A stretch of DNA of 64,000 bases, taken from positions 1 through 64,000 of the forward strand of contig NZ_JACIDZ010000005.1 of assembly GCF_014196625.1 (NCBI RefSeq), in the 5' to 3' direction. Numbering within the stretch: position 1 is the stretch's first letter; the number at the start of each line of letters is the position of its first letter. Position numbers and translations under genes: made by a program. The stretch is from Martelella radicis (lineage in GTDB: Bacteria; Pseudomonadota; Alphaproteobacteria; Rhizobiales; Rhizobiaceae). Below the pieces are notes generated by a model. The model worked only from the letters and a program-made list of their open reading frames with translations. It was not told the origin of the DNA and searched no databases. Shown here piece after piece: positions 25,453 to 34,921 of the stretch.

Positions 25453-26949
25453 TCAGTCTGACTTCCCGTCCGCCTCGTCCCAGTCATCGCTTCGCACGAG
25501 CCTGTCGGGATCATCAGGCAGATCGGCCACGATCGTATAGATCACGCCCGTCGGCCGGTATTCGATTTTCGCCGTTCCATCCATGGAATGGGCTACGATT
25601 TCCTCGATCATGCGGGACCCGAAGCCGCGTTTCTTCGGCGGTTCGACCGGTGGGCCACCCATCTCGCTCCAGTGGAAATGCAGCGTGCGGTGGCCGTTCT
25701 TGACGATTTCCCAATGGATCGTCACAGAGCCGCCGGGCTCCGACAGCGCGCCGTATTTGGTGGCGTTGGTCGCCAGTTCGTAGAGCGCCAGCGATAACGC
25801 GGAAACAGCCTGTTCGTTAAGGATGACGCGCGGTCCGCCGACCCTGATATCAGCGCCCTTGAACGGCTCCATCACGTCGCTGACAAGCGTCCTCAATTCG
25901 GCCGAGTTCCAGCCCTCCTTGGTCAACAGGTCCTGCGCCGTCGACATCGCCCGGATACGGCCGAAGGCGATGTTCTGCGCTTCGTCCAGGGTCTTCGCCG
26001 ATTTGAGCGATTGGGCGAAGATGGATTGCGCGATCGCCAGCGAATTCTTGACCCGATGATTGAGCTCACGGGCAAGAAGCTTCCTGTGCTCCTCCGCTTC
26101 CTTGCGCTCGGTGATGTCCTGGGTGATGCCGCTGATGAACTGGTTGCCGCCGGGCGTGCCGGAAAGCTGGCCGCGCGCCTCCAGCCAGCGCAGCTCGCCT
26201 TTCGGCGTGCGGACCCGATAGACCAGATGGAGATCCTCCTCGCCGCGGATCGTGCGTTCCAGCCCCTTGCTCCAGGCTTCGAAATCCGCCGGATCGACAG
26301 CCTTGCGGGCATCCTCGAAATTCAGCCTGTCGGCCGGCGCGAGGCCGTAATTGGCCTTGGCCTGGGCAGAGGTGATCAGCCGCTTTGTCCCGAGTTCGAG
26401 CGTCCACGAACCCATCTTGGCAGCCTCCAGAATGAAGCGCAGCCGGTTTTCGGATGCCCTCAGGTCATGGATGCGCTGCTCGATCTGCTCTTCGAGTTCC
26501 TCCTGCGAGACGTGCATTTCGGCGATCCGGCGCCGCTCCGGCGTGACATCGAATTGCGAGGCGAAGAAATAGATGAGCTTGCCGTCGCTATCAAAGACCG
26601 GCGAGATCAGCACGCGGTTCCAGAAGCTCGAGCCGTCCTTGCGATAGTTGAGCAGGTCGATCTCGATCGATTCCTGCCGCGCAATCGCGTCGCGCACTTT
26701 TGTCACATCGTCGGAATTTGTGCCCGTGCCCTGCAGGAACCGGCAATTCTGCCCCAGAATCTCGTCCCGTCCATAACCCGTCAGCCGAAGAAAGGCGTCA
26801 TTGGCGAAAACGACCGGGTTGTCGGGCTCACTCGGATCGGTGATCAGCATTGGCATGCGCGTGGTGCGCACTGCTGCGGCAAAAGGATCATTTGAGGCGG
26901 CGACACGATGCAGCTCGTGCTCGATCCGGGCTTCGTCTGGTTGGTTCAT
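25453..26949 (-). CDS. LOV-PAS-HWE blue-light sensor histidine kinase
   Basis: A 498-residue soluble kinase. The N-terminal PAS domain (about residues 25-137) has the canonical LOV flavin motif GQNCRFLQG at 66-74, with Cys69 as the residue that forms the light-induced FMN adduct, and NYRKDGSSFWN at 101-111. A second PAS/PAC domain covers about 168-283. The kinase is of the HWE/HisKA_2 class: His298 in RELNHRVKN, Glu391-Leu-Ala-Thr-Asn395 in the N box and the HFHWSE block near 424-429. Domain order and length match Brucella LOV-HK. Start 26949 fits this family; a longer open frame upstream is not protein-like. No cognate PhyR-type regulator is in the window. Confidence 0.93.
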   Translation of the reverse strand: MNQPDEARIEHELHRVAASNDPFAAAVRTTRMPMLITDPSEPDNPVVFANDAFLRLTGYGRDEILGQNCRFLQGTGTNSDDVTKVRDAIARQESIEIDLLNYRKDGSSFWNRVLISPVFDSDGKLIYFFASQFDVTPERRRIAEMHVSQEELEEQIEQRIHDLRASENRLRFILEAAKMGSWTLELGTKRLITSAQAKANYGLAPADRLNFEDARKAVDPADFEAWSKGLERTIRGEEDLHLVYRVRTPKGELRWLEARGQLSGTPGGNQFISGITQDITERKEAEEHRKLLARELNHRVKNSLAIAQSIFAQSLKSAKTLDEAQNIAFGRIRAMSTAQDLLTKEGWNSAELRTLVSDVMEPFKGADIRVGGPRVILNEQAVSALSLALYELATNATKYGALSEPGGSVTIHWEIVKNGHRTLHFHWSEMGGPPVEPPKKRGFGSRMIEEIVAHSMDGTAKIEYRPTGVIYTIVADLPDDPDRLVRSDDWDEADGKSD

Positions 26950-27030
26950 CGACTGCTTCTGATACGGAAAAGACGGGTGTTCACCGCACCATAGCCGCAA
27001 GGTCACCATGCCGCTATTATTTTTAATGGT

Positions 27031-27046
27031 AAGGAAAATTTTCCTT
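27031..27046. promoter_or_regulatory. 16-bp perfect palindrome upstream of the LOV kinase gene
   Basis: AAGGAAAATTTTCCTT is a perfect palindrome 82 bases before the LOV-HK start, in the 125-base gap behind the EAL gene. A loopless palindrome fits a dimeric regulator site better than a terminator. The bound protein is unknown. Confidence 0.4.
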
Positions 27047-27074
27047 GCGCCATGGTTTCGCAAGAGGAGCGATC

Positions 27075-29276
27075 TCACCCTCCGCCGGATCGCGCGATCA
27101 GTCCGAAGCGCTGCGAGAAGCGGTCCATCGACATCGGCCTGCCGAACAGGAAACCCTGCCCCCTGCCGCAGCCGGTCTTGAGTAGAGCCTGGCGCTGTTC
27201 CTCGGTCTCGATCCCTTCCGCTATGCATTCGACCCCGAGCTTCTCGGCCATGGCGATGATGACCGAGCACAGGCTTCGCCCGGCTGTTTCCCCCGTCAGG
27301 TCGCGCACGAAACTGCGGTCGACCTTGACCGTGCTGATCGGCAGCGCGTTCAGGTGGCCAAAAGAGGAATAGCCCGTGCCGAAATCGTCAAGCGATATCC
27401 GGAAGCCGCGCCGGAACAGAAGCTCGACCTGGCGAATAGCGATGCGCCCATGCATGGCGATCGCCTCGGTGACCTCGAATTCCAGCATGTGACGATCAAG
27501 CCCCAGCGCATCGACCCGCCGACAGAGCCACATGGCGAAGCCCGGCACATTGAGATCCGCCATGGAAAGGTTGACCGCGATCGGAAGCGGCGTTCCGTCC
27601 GCGTTCGCATAAAGCTGGGACCAGTCGGCAACCTGACGCAAAACGAAGGCGGTCAGCGCGCGCGTCATGCCCGTGCGCTCGGCAATGGGGATGAACTCGG
27701 CGGGCGAAATCGCCTCCTCGTCCAGCGTCCAGCGCAGCAAGGCCTCCGCGCCATACATCCGCCCGCTTTCGAGCTCGACCTTCGGCTGCAGCATGAGCGA
27801 AAAACCCCTGCCCGTTTCCACGCTCGCCTTCAGCGCATCCTGCAACATGTTGCGCCGCTCCCAGGCCCGTCGTTCCGCCTTGCCGTAGACCACATGAGCG
27901 CCATCCTCGACGCTGCGGATATGGATCAGTGCAGCCGTGGCAACGCTGATTGCGCGCGAGCGGTCCTCCGGCAGGTCATCCATCGGGATCATCACCGATG
28001 TCGGGCGCGGGGCGAGCTCGATACCGTCGATGAGATAGACCTGGTCAAGCACCCGCGACAGACTTCGGGTCGAAAGCTGGCATTCCGGGTCGACGATGCC
28101 GAACGCCCCTTCCGCGATCAGCGCGATCGTGCACTTGCCCTGGCAGAGATGGCTGAGACGCGCATAGGCTTCCTGCATGACCTTGTTGGCAACCGGACTG
28201 CCGAACGAGGCCACCATGTTCTGGTAGTCGCAGACATAGACCTTGACGATGTAGCCCACGCGCGAACCGTCGAGCGCCGCGCCAAGTGCGTGTTCGAAGG
28301 AATTGAGGTTCGGCAGGTCGAGGAAGGCATCCCGGAATGCAAGGCGATCCAGCGCCTCGATCAGAGTGAGATTGCGAAACCCGACGGCAATATTGCTGGA
28401 GAAAAGCCTCAGCAGATCAAGCTCCGGATGGCCAACAGGCCGGTCGGTCTCCAGGGCTGCAAACAGATGGCCATCGTCGCCATTGTCGACATAAAGGCCC
28501 AGATAGTTCTCGGCAAAGACCGGATCCTCACTTTCCTGAGCGTTCGCGAAAAGGGCCTTCATCTCGTCCCCGACATCTGGAAGCGGCTTGAGGCCAAGGC
28601 TCGAAAACCGGCCGATTCCGGCGACGACACGCATTGCGCCGGTTTTCCTGTCGCGCGCGCAGACCAGCCCGTTGGGCTCGACCCCGATCAGGGCGGCGAT
28701 CTGGATAAGCACCCCTTCGGCAAACATTTCGAGATTGCTGCGCCTGAAAAGCTGGCGCGCGCTTTTGACGATCAGCTCCAACCCCTCGCGGCTGCGCGAC
28801 ATGGCGCGAATGCCGTCATAGGCGCGGATGGAGGTGGTCAGCAGCGATATCAGCCGCGTCCGGCTCAACTCATCCTTGGTATGATAGCCGTCGATCTCAT
28901 AGTCAGTGACAACCGAGAGTTCGGGCGCATAGCCGGGATATCCGGTGCGCAACACCACGCGCATGTCGGAAAATCCCATGTCACGCAGCGCCTTGACCAG
29001 GCTCAGCCCCGCGTCATCGGCCTCCATGACCACATCGATCATCGAAACAGCGATATCGTCATGCTCTCCAACCTTCGCGATGGCCTCGCTTGCCGAATGC
29101 GCACATACGGTCTCGAGCGGCCGCCCGAAGATGACCACCCCCTTGAGCGCATATTCAGTGGCGGCATGCACGTCCGGATTGTCGTCTACCACCAGGATTT
29201 TCCACGGCCGGGCGGAAACAGAGGCATCATCGGCCGGCCCGTCGTCGTAAAGTTCGAGCTCCAGATCATCATTCAT
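27075..29276 (-). CDS. Response regulator with DUF3369, degenerate GGDEF and EAL domains (c-di-GMP phosphodiesterase)
   Basis: A 733-residue cytoplasmic output protein. The receiver (about residues 25-150) has the acidic pair Asp31-Asp32 and phospho-acceptor Asp81 (SMIDVVM). A DUF3369 sensor-like domain (about 165-310) and a GGDEF-like region lacking the GGDEF motif (about 320-450) follow. The EAL domain (about 480-725) keeps the catalytic set: AEALLRW, VNLS, FEVTEA, DDFGTGYSSF, KVDRSF, EGIET and GQGFLFGRP, so phosphodiesterase activity is expected. Its start overlaps the upstream kinase stop by 4 bases, which makes that kinase the probable phosphodonor. Confidence 0.93.
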   Translation of the reverse strand: MNDDLELELYDDGPADDASVSARPWKILVVDDNPDVHAATEYALKGVVIFGRPLETVCAHSASEAIAKVGEHDDIAVSMIDVVMEADDAGLSLVKALRDMGFSDMRVVLRTGYPGYAPELSVVTDYEIDGYHTKDELSRTRLISLLTTSIRAYDGIRAMSRSREGLELIVKSARQLFRRSNLEMFAEGVLIQIAALIGVEPNGLVCARDRKTGAMRVVAGIGRFSSLGLKPLPDVGDEMKALFANAQESEDPVFAENYLGLYVDNGDDGHLFAALETDRPVGHPELDLLRLFSSNIAVGFRNLTLIEALDRLAFRDAFLDLPNLNSFEHALGAALDGSRVGYIVKVYVCDYQNMVASFGSPVANKVMQEAYARLSHLCQGKCTIALIAEGAFGIVDPECQLSTRSLSRVLDQVYLIDGIELAPRPTSVMIPMDDLPEDRSRAISVATAALIHIRSVEDGAHVVYGKAERRAWERRNMLQDALKASVETGRGFSLMLQPKVELESGRMYGAEALLRWTLDEEAISPAEFIPIAERTGMTRALTAFVLRQVADWSQLYANADGTPLPIAVNLSMADLNVPGFAMWLCRRVDALGLDRHMLEFEVTEAIAMHGRIAIRQVELLFRRGFRISLDDFGTGYSSFGHLNALPISTVKVDRSFVRDLTGETAGRSLCSVIIAMAEKLGVECIAEGIETEEQRQALLKTGCGRGQGFLFGRPMSMDRFSQRFGLIARSGGG

Positions 29277-31165
29277 GGCCCGTGCTCCTTCATCTGATAG
29301 GCATTCTCCTCAGCACCCGAGAGCGGCGAGACGATCGGAAACACAAGCGTTATCCGCGTGCCCGCGCCCGGCGCACTGTCGACTGCGACGTCACCGCCAA
29401 GCATGCCGGTGACGATGTTGTGGACGATGACGAGGCCGAGACCGCTGCCGCCCTTTCCGAACGAGGTGGAAAAGAAGGGATCAAAGATTCTGTCCCGATC
29501 TTCAGGAGCGATACCGCAACCATCATCGGCAATCGTGATCGCCACGTTGCGCCGGTCGGGTTGTGCTGCCGACACTGTCACCGTGCCCGGCGCGCCATCC
29601 GGGAAGGCATGAAGCCGGGCATTGATCACGAGATTGGACACCGCCTGGCCCAGCGGCCCCGGGTAGCTGTGAAGCCTGACCTCGACCATCGTTCCCGCCA
29701 GAAGAGATACATTGCCCTTTGAAAACTGGGGCTGGAGAAGGGCAATCGTGTCGCGCAGGTAGTTGTCGAGCGCGAAACGCCTGCGGCGGTCGCTCGCCTG
29801 ATCGACAGCGATCTGTTTGAAATTACGAATGATTTCGGACGCCCCCTCAAGCGCCTCCCGAGTCATTTCCGTGCCTTGGCGAATATCGTCCAGAGCCTTG
29901 GCAAGGGCATTACGGCCGATCCGCCCCTCCTCAAGCGCCTGTTGCAGGCCTTCCGCCCGCCGGTCGATCGTCGTCGCAACCATCATTGCATTGCCGATGG
30001 GTGTATTGAGCTCGTGGGAGACGCCGGCCACCAGCCCGCCAAGGCCTGCAAGACGGTCGACGCGGACCATACGCCGCTCCACCGCCTGAACCCTTTCCTC
30101 CGCGGCCCTGCGATAGGCGACAAGTCGCGCGCCGACCGCGGCGAAAGCGGCCGAGCCGGCAAAGAGAACGATGAAACCGGGGATGTTGTCCGCCGAAAGG
30201 AAGGGGGCGGCCCTTGGATAGTTGATCAGCAGGTACCAAGGCGTATCCGCGGTTTCGACATGATCGAAGCCTGCCTCGTCTTCGACCGCCTCGCCGATCG
30301 GCATGCGATCGAAGACGAATTCCTGCCCCTTCTCCGAATACGTCGTTCCCGCCGTCATCTCCGCCCAAAGGCGCGGCTCGCGCGCGGCGAGCGTGTCGTT
30401 ATTGCCGAACATGAAGCCCCAGCGATCGCGACTCGGAACACCGCCCATCCAGTATCCGTCCACGTTCAGCAACTGGATGCGCCGGGCGAGCGGTGAGGCC
30501 AGAAGGTCGAGTTTCACCAGCAAGCTCGAGGCGTCGATATTGATTATCAGAACGCCGCGGCGGTCGTCCTCGGCGGCAAACACCGGTGTCGCAAGCCGTA
30601 GCACTGGCTTCCACGGCTCCTCGATCACACCCTCTTCGACGTTGAGATCGAGTGGCGAGAGATAAAGCGCTCCATCCGGCAGGCGATTGGCTGCTTCGAA
30701 ATAATAGCGCTCGGACTTGTCCTGCAGGTCGGGCCGGGCGACCGGGACCACCGCGCCGCCGATGCGGTCAATGCGGATCTGCTCCATGCCGTCTGAAGCA
30801 ATATAGCGCAATTGGGCGATATCAGGTTTGGCGCGCACCCAGGCGTCGAAATCCTGCAACAAGGCGTCGGCCTGGACCTGCCCCGCAAGGCGCCCCTGAA
30901 AGGCGTAGCTGTCCTTGATGACGTGAAGATACTGCGCATAGTCAGCAATGAAGCCGCTCACCCAGATGTCGGCAAGCCTCAAGGCGGCCTCTGAGCGCAG
31001 GCGCTCGCGTTGGGCCTGCAAACGCTGCTCGACGGAATGCGAAACATACCAGATAAGCAGAACGACACAGAAGGCACCGGCGAAAAGCGCCAGCATCACC
31101 CGCCACTCGAGCGCGGTTGGCGGACGGACGACCTTGCCACTGAACCTTTGTAGGATGCGTCGCAT
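29273..31165 (-). CDS. Membrane sensor histidine kinase paired with the EAL regulator
   Basis: A 630-residue kinase with two membrane helices (about residues 22-42 and 300-320) enclosing a periplasmic double-Cache-like sensing domain of about 260 residues. The HisKA box is GVSHELNTPIGNAM, and the ATPase domain shows NLVINARLHAF (N box), DDGCGIAPE (G1) and GSGLGLVIVHNI (G2). The preferred start is ATG 31165; a TTG at 31216 would add 17 residues. The stop overlaps the EAL protein gene, so the two form a coupled two-component c-di-GMP system. The signal is unknown. Confidence 0.92.
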   Translation of the reverse strand: MRRILQRFSGKVVRPPTALEWRVMLALFAGAFCVVLLIWYVSHSVEQRLQAQRERLRSEAALRLADIWVSGFIADYAQYLHVIKDSYAFQGRLAGQVQADALLQDFDAWVRAKPDIAQLRYIASDGMEQIRIDRIGGAVVPVARPDLQDKSERYYFEAANRLPDGALYLSPLDLNVEEGVIEEPWKPVLRLATPVFAAEDDRRGVLIINIDASSLLVKLDLLASPLARRIQLLNVDGYWMGGVPSRDRWGFMFGNNDTLAAREPRLWAEMTAGTTYSEKGQEFVFDRMPIGEAVEDEAGFDHVETADTPWYLLINYPRAAPFLSADNIPGFIVLFAGSAAFAAVGARLVAYRRAAEERVQAVERRMVRVDRLAGLGGLVAGVSHELNTPIGNAMMVATTIDRRAEGLQQALEEGRIGRNALAKALDDIRQGTEMTREALEGASEIIRNFKQIAVDQASDRRRRFALDNYLRDTIALLQPQFSKGNVSLLAGTMVEVRLHSYPGPLGQAVSNLVINARLHAFPDGAPGTVTVSAAQPDRRNVAITIADDGCGIAPEDRDRIFDPFFSTSFGKGGSGLGLVIVHNIVTGMLGGDVAVDSAPGAGTRITLVFPIVSPLSGAEENAYQMKEHGP

Positions 31166-31591
31166 TTCATGAACCTGTGCGCTGCATGGACCGCCAATGA
31201 ATAATTCAGCCTTCAATAATAAATGTATCGCCCAATTCGCGATTTTGTAGCTACCACACGTTGTATTTTCAAATTTTTATAATAAATTTTCGGCTTAACT
31301 AAATACTCCTGCAAAGGTACCTACTATTTAATTATCCAATCAGGATTTAATATTTATTTACCCTCCGTGATCCTCTTCGCATATGCGAGAAACGCACCCA
31401 TTCAATCTATTGGTGATTATCTATTCATAAATAGTCGAATTTTATTGAGTGAAGCCGCTGCGACGACCGGGCGATGAAAAAAGCGCGCGCCCGTTGCCCC
31501 CGCACAATCAAGATCTTGCGGAGGATCGGACGCAGGCACGACTGACTGCACGGAAGACGCGGGGCCGGTCTCAGGCAGGCCGCTCCGGGGC
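31166..31591. other. AT-rich intergenic region upstream of the sensor kinase operon
   Basis: No gene is seen in 425 bases. The part at about 31200-31440 is strongly AT-rich (runs such as TTTTTATAATAAATTTT) compared with the surrounding genes. It probably contains the promoter of the leftward kinase-EAL operon, but several overlapping -10-like hexamers prevent naming one. Confidence 0.4.
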
Positions 31592-32353
31592 TCAGCCCCT
31601 TCGTTCGGGAAGCCCTTTTTCGGGAATCAGGAACAGAAGACGATAGCGGGCGAAGACCACGGCGACGAACACCGCAACCCAGGCGCCATAGAACAGTCCG
31701 GTCGAGATGTCGCTCGGATAGTGCGCGCCGACGGCGACGCGGGCATAGGCAAAGAAGATGGCAAGGCTTGCGAAAACCGGGCCCGCTCGGGGGAAAAGCA
31801 GTGCCAATGTGGCAAAGACCGCGCCGGACGTCGTGGCATGGCCCGAAGGAAAGCTTGCATAGTCATAAGCCCATCCGCCCAATCTGAAATGCAGGTCGCC
31901 GACGCTGTCGAAGAGAGAGGGACGCGCCCGGCCGATCAGCCGCTTCACCACATTGACGGTGGCGCTGGCAAGGGCCACGCTGGCAAACACGTAAGAGGCC
32001 TGATGCGCGACATGGACGGCGCGGCATCTCACCGCAACCCTGTCAGCGCCGGCAAGGACCGCGAGCGCTGCGAGCGTCACCGCCCCGCTCGCCATCAGGA
32101 TCCATGGCGCGGTGGTCACGTCCGTCAACCGCACCGCAACATCCTGAAAGGACGGCGACATGGCATCGCGGGCGGAAGCCACCGGACCATCAAGCGCGGC
32201 AAGAGAAAGCAGGGCCATGGTTGCGGCGGGAAGCAGGAACCAGGGCCAGCGGGTCGCCGAAAGGGAAAACGGCTTTCGCGCCGGTTTCCGTTTCCAGAAC
32301 AGACGAAGCCTCGTGCGGCCGGTTGCGGGAAGAGACTGATGCTTTTCTGTCAT
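31592..32353 (-). CDS. PAP2 family phosphatase
   Basis: A 253-residue integral membrane phosphatase with about six hydrophobic segments. The three PAP2 signatures are intact: KRLIGRARP (about residues 138-146), SFPSGHAT (about 167-174) and ARVAVGAHYPSD (about 203-214), whose His residues form the phospho-enzyme and activate water. Such enzymes remove phosphate from phosphatidic acid, undecaprenyl pyrophosphate or lipid A. The exact substrate is open; a dedicated undecaprenyl-diphosphatase (uppP) is also present at 61099-61956. Confidence 0.9.
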   Translation of the reverse strand: MTEKHQSLPATGRTRLRLFWKRKPARKPFSLSATRWPWFLLPAATMALLSLAALDGPVASARDAMSPSFQDVAVRLTDVTTAPWILMASGAVTLAALAVLAGADRVAVRCRAVHVAHQASYVFASVALASATVNVVKRLIGRARPSLFDSVGDLHFRLGGWAYDYASFPSGHATTSGAVFATLALLFPRAGPVFASLAIFFAYARVAVGAHYPSDISTGLFYGAWVAVFVAVVFARYRLLFLIPEKGLPERRG

Positions 32354-32456
32354 CCGCTTCCATCTAGGGCGTCAGTTGGAAAAGTGGATGTTTTTTTCGC
32401 TGCCCGGTTTCCCGCGCAGCAAAAGGAGCTGCAAGGCCTGAGCCCGATCGGCTGGA

Positions 32457-32479
32457 GGCGCCGGTCCAATGCCGGCGCC
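32457..32479 (-). terminator. Hairpin downstream of leuB
   Basis: GGCGCCGG-TCCAATG-CCGGCGCC forms a strong 8-bp stem 14 bases beyond the leuB stop. No U tract follows, so it may be a weak or Rho-assisted terminator. Confidence 0.4.
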
Positions 32480-32492
32480 GCACACGGACCGC

Positions 32493-33608
32493 TCAGGCGG
32501 CAAGCTTCGTTGAAAGGGCGGCAAGCACCGCGTCGCCCATGCCCGCCGTTCCGACCTTCTTGCAGCCTTCGGCCATGATATCGCCTGTGCGATAGCCTTC
32601 CTCCAGAACATCGGCAATCGCAGCTTCCAGCGCCTCGGCCTCGGCGATCATGTTGAAGGAATAACGCAGGCACATGGCAAAGGAAGCGATCATGGCCAGC
32701 GGATTGGCGATGCCCTTGCCGGCGATATCCGGAGCGGAGCCATGGACCGGCTCGTACATCGCCTTGCGCTTGCCGGTCTCCGAGTCCTCTGCGCCGAGCG
32801 AGGCAGAAGGCAGCATGCCCAGAGAACCGGTCAGCATGGCGGCAACGTCGGAAAGCATGTCGCCGAAGAGGTTGTCGGTGACGATCACGTCGAACTGTTT
32901 CGGCGCGCGCACAAGCTGCATGCCGCCGGCATCGGCCAGCATGTGGGAAAGCTTCACATCGGAAAACTTCTCGTCATGCACGCGGGTCACGACCTGGTTC
33001 CAGAACAGGCCCGACTTCATCACATTGCGCTTTTCCATCGAGCAGACGCGGTTGTCGCGGGTGCGGGCCAGTTCGAAGGCAACCGAGGCGATGCGCTCGA
33101 TCTCGTAGGTATCGTAGACCTGCGTGTCGATGGCGCGCTGCTGGCCGTTGTCGAGATCGATGATCTCCTTCGGCTCGCCGAAATAGACGCCACCGGTCAG
33201 TTCGCGCACGATCAGGATATCGAGACCCTCGACCAGTTCGGGCTTCAGCGAAGACGACGCGGCAAGGGCGGAATAGCAGATTGCCGGCCGCAGATTGGCA
33301 AAGAGCTGCATATCCTTGCGCAGGCGTAGAAGACCCGCTTCCGGGCGCACCTCATAGGGGACGTTGTCCCATTTGGGGCCGCCGACAGCCGCAAGAATGA
33401 CAGCATCAGCCGCCATGGCGCGCGCCATGTCGTCATCGGAAATCGCCACGCCGTGCGCGTCATAGGCCGAACCGCCAACCAGGCCCTTTTCGACCGTAAA
33501 GCCGGCGTCGGCCTTCTCGTTCATGAACGCGATGATTTTCTCGAGTTCTGCGGTGATTTCCGGACCGATGCCGTCTCCGGGCAGAAGGAAGAGTTTACGC
33601 TGGCTCAA
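32493..33608 (-). CDS. leuB: 3-isopropylmalate dehydrogenase
   Basis: LeuB oxidises and decarboxylates 3-isopropylmalate to 2-ketoisocaproate with NAD in leucine synthesis. The 371-residue protein is full length. It starts with [14 protein letters not shown], shows the substrate-binding region [11 protein letters not shown], the catalytic Asp cluster in [16 protein letters not shown], and the NAD-specific [15 protein letters not shown] loop. It is monocistronic here; leuD is 5.4 kb to the right on the same strand, and leuC is not in the window. Confidence 0.97.
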   Translation of the reverse strand: MSQRKLFLLPGDGIGPEITAELEKIIAFMNEKADAGFTVEKGLVGGSAYDAHGVAISDDDMARAMAADAVILAAVGGPKWDNVPYEVRPEAGLLRLRKDMQLFANLRPAICYSALAASSSLKPELVEGLDILIVRELTGGVYFGEPKEIIDLDNGQQRAIDTQVYDTYEIERIASVAFELARTRDNRVCSMEKRNVMKSGLFWNQVVTRVHDEKFSDVKLSHMLADAGGMQLVRAPKQFDVIVTDNLFGDMLSDVAAMLTGSLGMLPSASLGAEDSETGKRKAMYEPVHGSAPDIAGKGIANPLAMIASFAMCLRYSFNMIAEAEALEAAIADVLEEGYRTGDIMAEGCKKVGTAGMGDAVLAALSTKLAA

Positions 33609-33773
33609 GGATGCCTCCCGTGTTGCTGAAACCCGCGCGCCGCCCGCTTTGGCCCGGGCAGCGCTTCAATGGCGGGCCGATCACGATCGCATCCGCCGCA
33701 ATGGCGAGGTTCTAGACCGCATGGGGCCCGTTTTCAAGCCGCTTCGGCCGCCTGCGGTACGCCCCGATGGCCT

Positions 33774-34754
33774 CTATTCGGACGCGCGCGATAGCCTGGC
33801 CATCAGCGTCTCCGGCTTCTCCTCGGGCGGCTTCCCGTATTTAACGGTCACCACCTTGTATCCCTCGGTTTCCAGCCGGTCCAGAAGCGGAACGATGGCA
33901 CGGGCGGTGCGCCCCTGCAGGTCATGCATCAAGACGATGCCGCCGCCGCGTTTGGCAAGGCCCGTCATGATCCGGTTGACCAGAACGGAGGTCGAGGCCT
34001 CCTCGTAATCCCGCGAGTCGATATCGATGCCGACGGGGATCATGCCGCGCGATTGCAGGGCCTTGTCGAGGCTCGTGGTCTCGGCAAGATAGGGGAAACG
34101 GAAGAAATGCGGCTTGACGCCGGTCGCCTTCTCGACTGCGTGCGCGCCGCGATCAATATTCGCGACAGCATTCGAGAGCGACAGCGCCGGAAGGTGCGGA
34201 TGCGAATAGGTGTGTGTGCCGATGGTCTGCCCGCTTTCAACCACCTGTTCGGCGATCTGCGGATGGTAATGCGCCATTTCGCCGACCATGAAGAACAGGC
34301 CCTTCACGCCGCGTTCCTCAAGCGCCTGAAGGACAGCCGGCGTCTTGCCCGGAACCGGACCATCATCAAAGGTCAGCACGACCTCCCCGGGCGCAAGCGT
34401 GATATCGCGCGTCTCGTCGAGATAGATCGTGCGGCCGGCAAGCGGAAAATCCTTCACCGGACCGTTCGCGACAAGGCGGATGGTGCGCTTGACGCTTTCC
34501 GCATCCGCGCCTGCAACGATCCGTGAATGGATCGAACTGATCTTGACCGGAGCCTCCTCGGACGAAGTATTGCGGTCGATTGAACCCGTCATCATCACCT
34601 CGATGGCCGCGGGACTGCCTGAACCGGCCTCCGCAGGCTTTTCAGTCGCCACAAGCGCCGTCTGCAATGTCGTTGTATCACGTTGTCCGGTGGATGCGCA
34701 CGAGGCGAGCGCAAGAACGCCAAGGCCGAAAAGGCCGTTCAGCAGACGGTGCAT
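33774..34754 (-). CDS. Polysaccharide deacetylase (NodB-fold) lipoprotein
   Basis: A 326-residue envelope carbohydrate esterase 4 protein. The N-terminus is a lipoprotein signal with lipobox LASC (Cys about residue 19), so it is probably lipid-anchored. The NodB domain begins near residue 115: motif 1 TFDDGP, motif 2 HTYSHPH with the two metal His, and RFPY as motif 3, with a late LMHD carrying the catalytic His. This is a complete CE4 active site. The substrate could be peptidoglycan GlcNAc or an exopolysaccharide; no exopolysaccharide cluster is nearby. Confidence 0.9.
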   Translation of the reverse strand: MHRLLNGLFGLGVLALASCASTGQRDTTTLQTALVATEKPAEAGSGSPAAIEVMMTGSIDRNTSSEEAPVKISSIHSRIVAGADAESVKRTIRLVANGPVKDFPLAGRTIYLDETRDITLAPGEVVLTFDDGPVPGKTPAVLQALEERGVKGLFFMVGEMAHYHPQIAEQVVESGQTIGTHTYSHPHLPALSLSNAVANIDRGAHAVEKATGVKPHFFRFPYLAETTSLDKALQSRGMIPVGIDIDSRDYEEASTSVLVNRIMTGLAKRGGGIVLMHDLQGRTARAIVPLLDRLETEGYKVVTVKYGKPPEEKPETLMARLSRASE

Positions 34755-34921
34755 TGGTAATCCAGTTCAGCCAGAGACCTGATGAAACGAGACCGGCGAA
34801 TCCCGCCGGCCGCGTCTTCATCAAAAAATGTGGCAATATGGTTACCAGCAGGTAAATAAGCGCTCGTCCAGGAACGTTTAAGTTGCAAAATCCGCCAACC
34901 CCGAATGCCGGAACCCGCGGA

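Noticed and set aside
26950-27270. N-terminal extension of the LOV kinase frame
   Set aside because: The upstream 107 codons are Arg/Gly-rich, overlap the end of the EAL gene and precede the normal family start at 26949.
27354-29297. 647-codon open frame opposite the EAL regulator gene
   Set aside because: The other strand encodes all receiver and EAL motifs; this frame has no recognisable domain.
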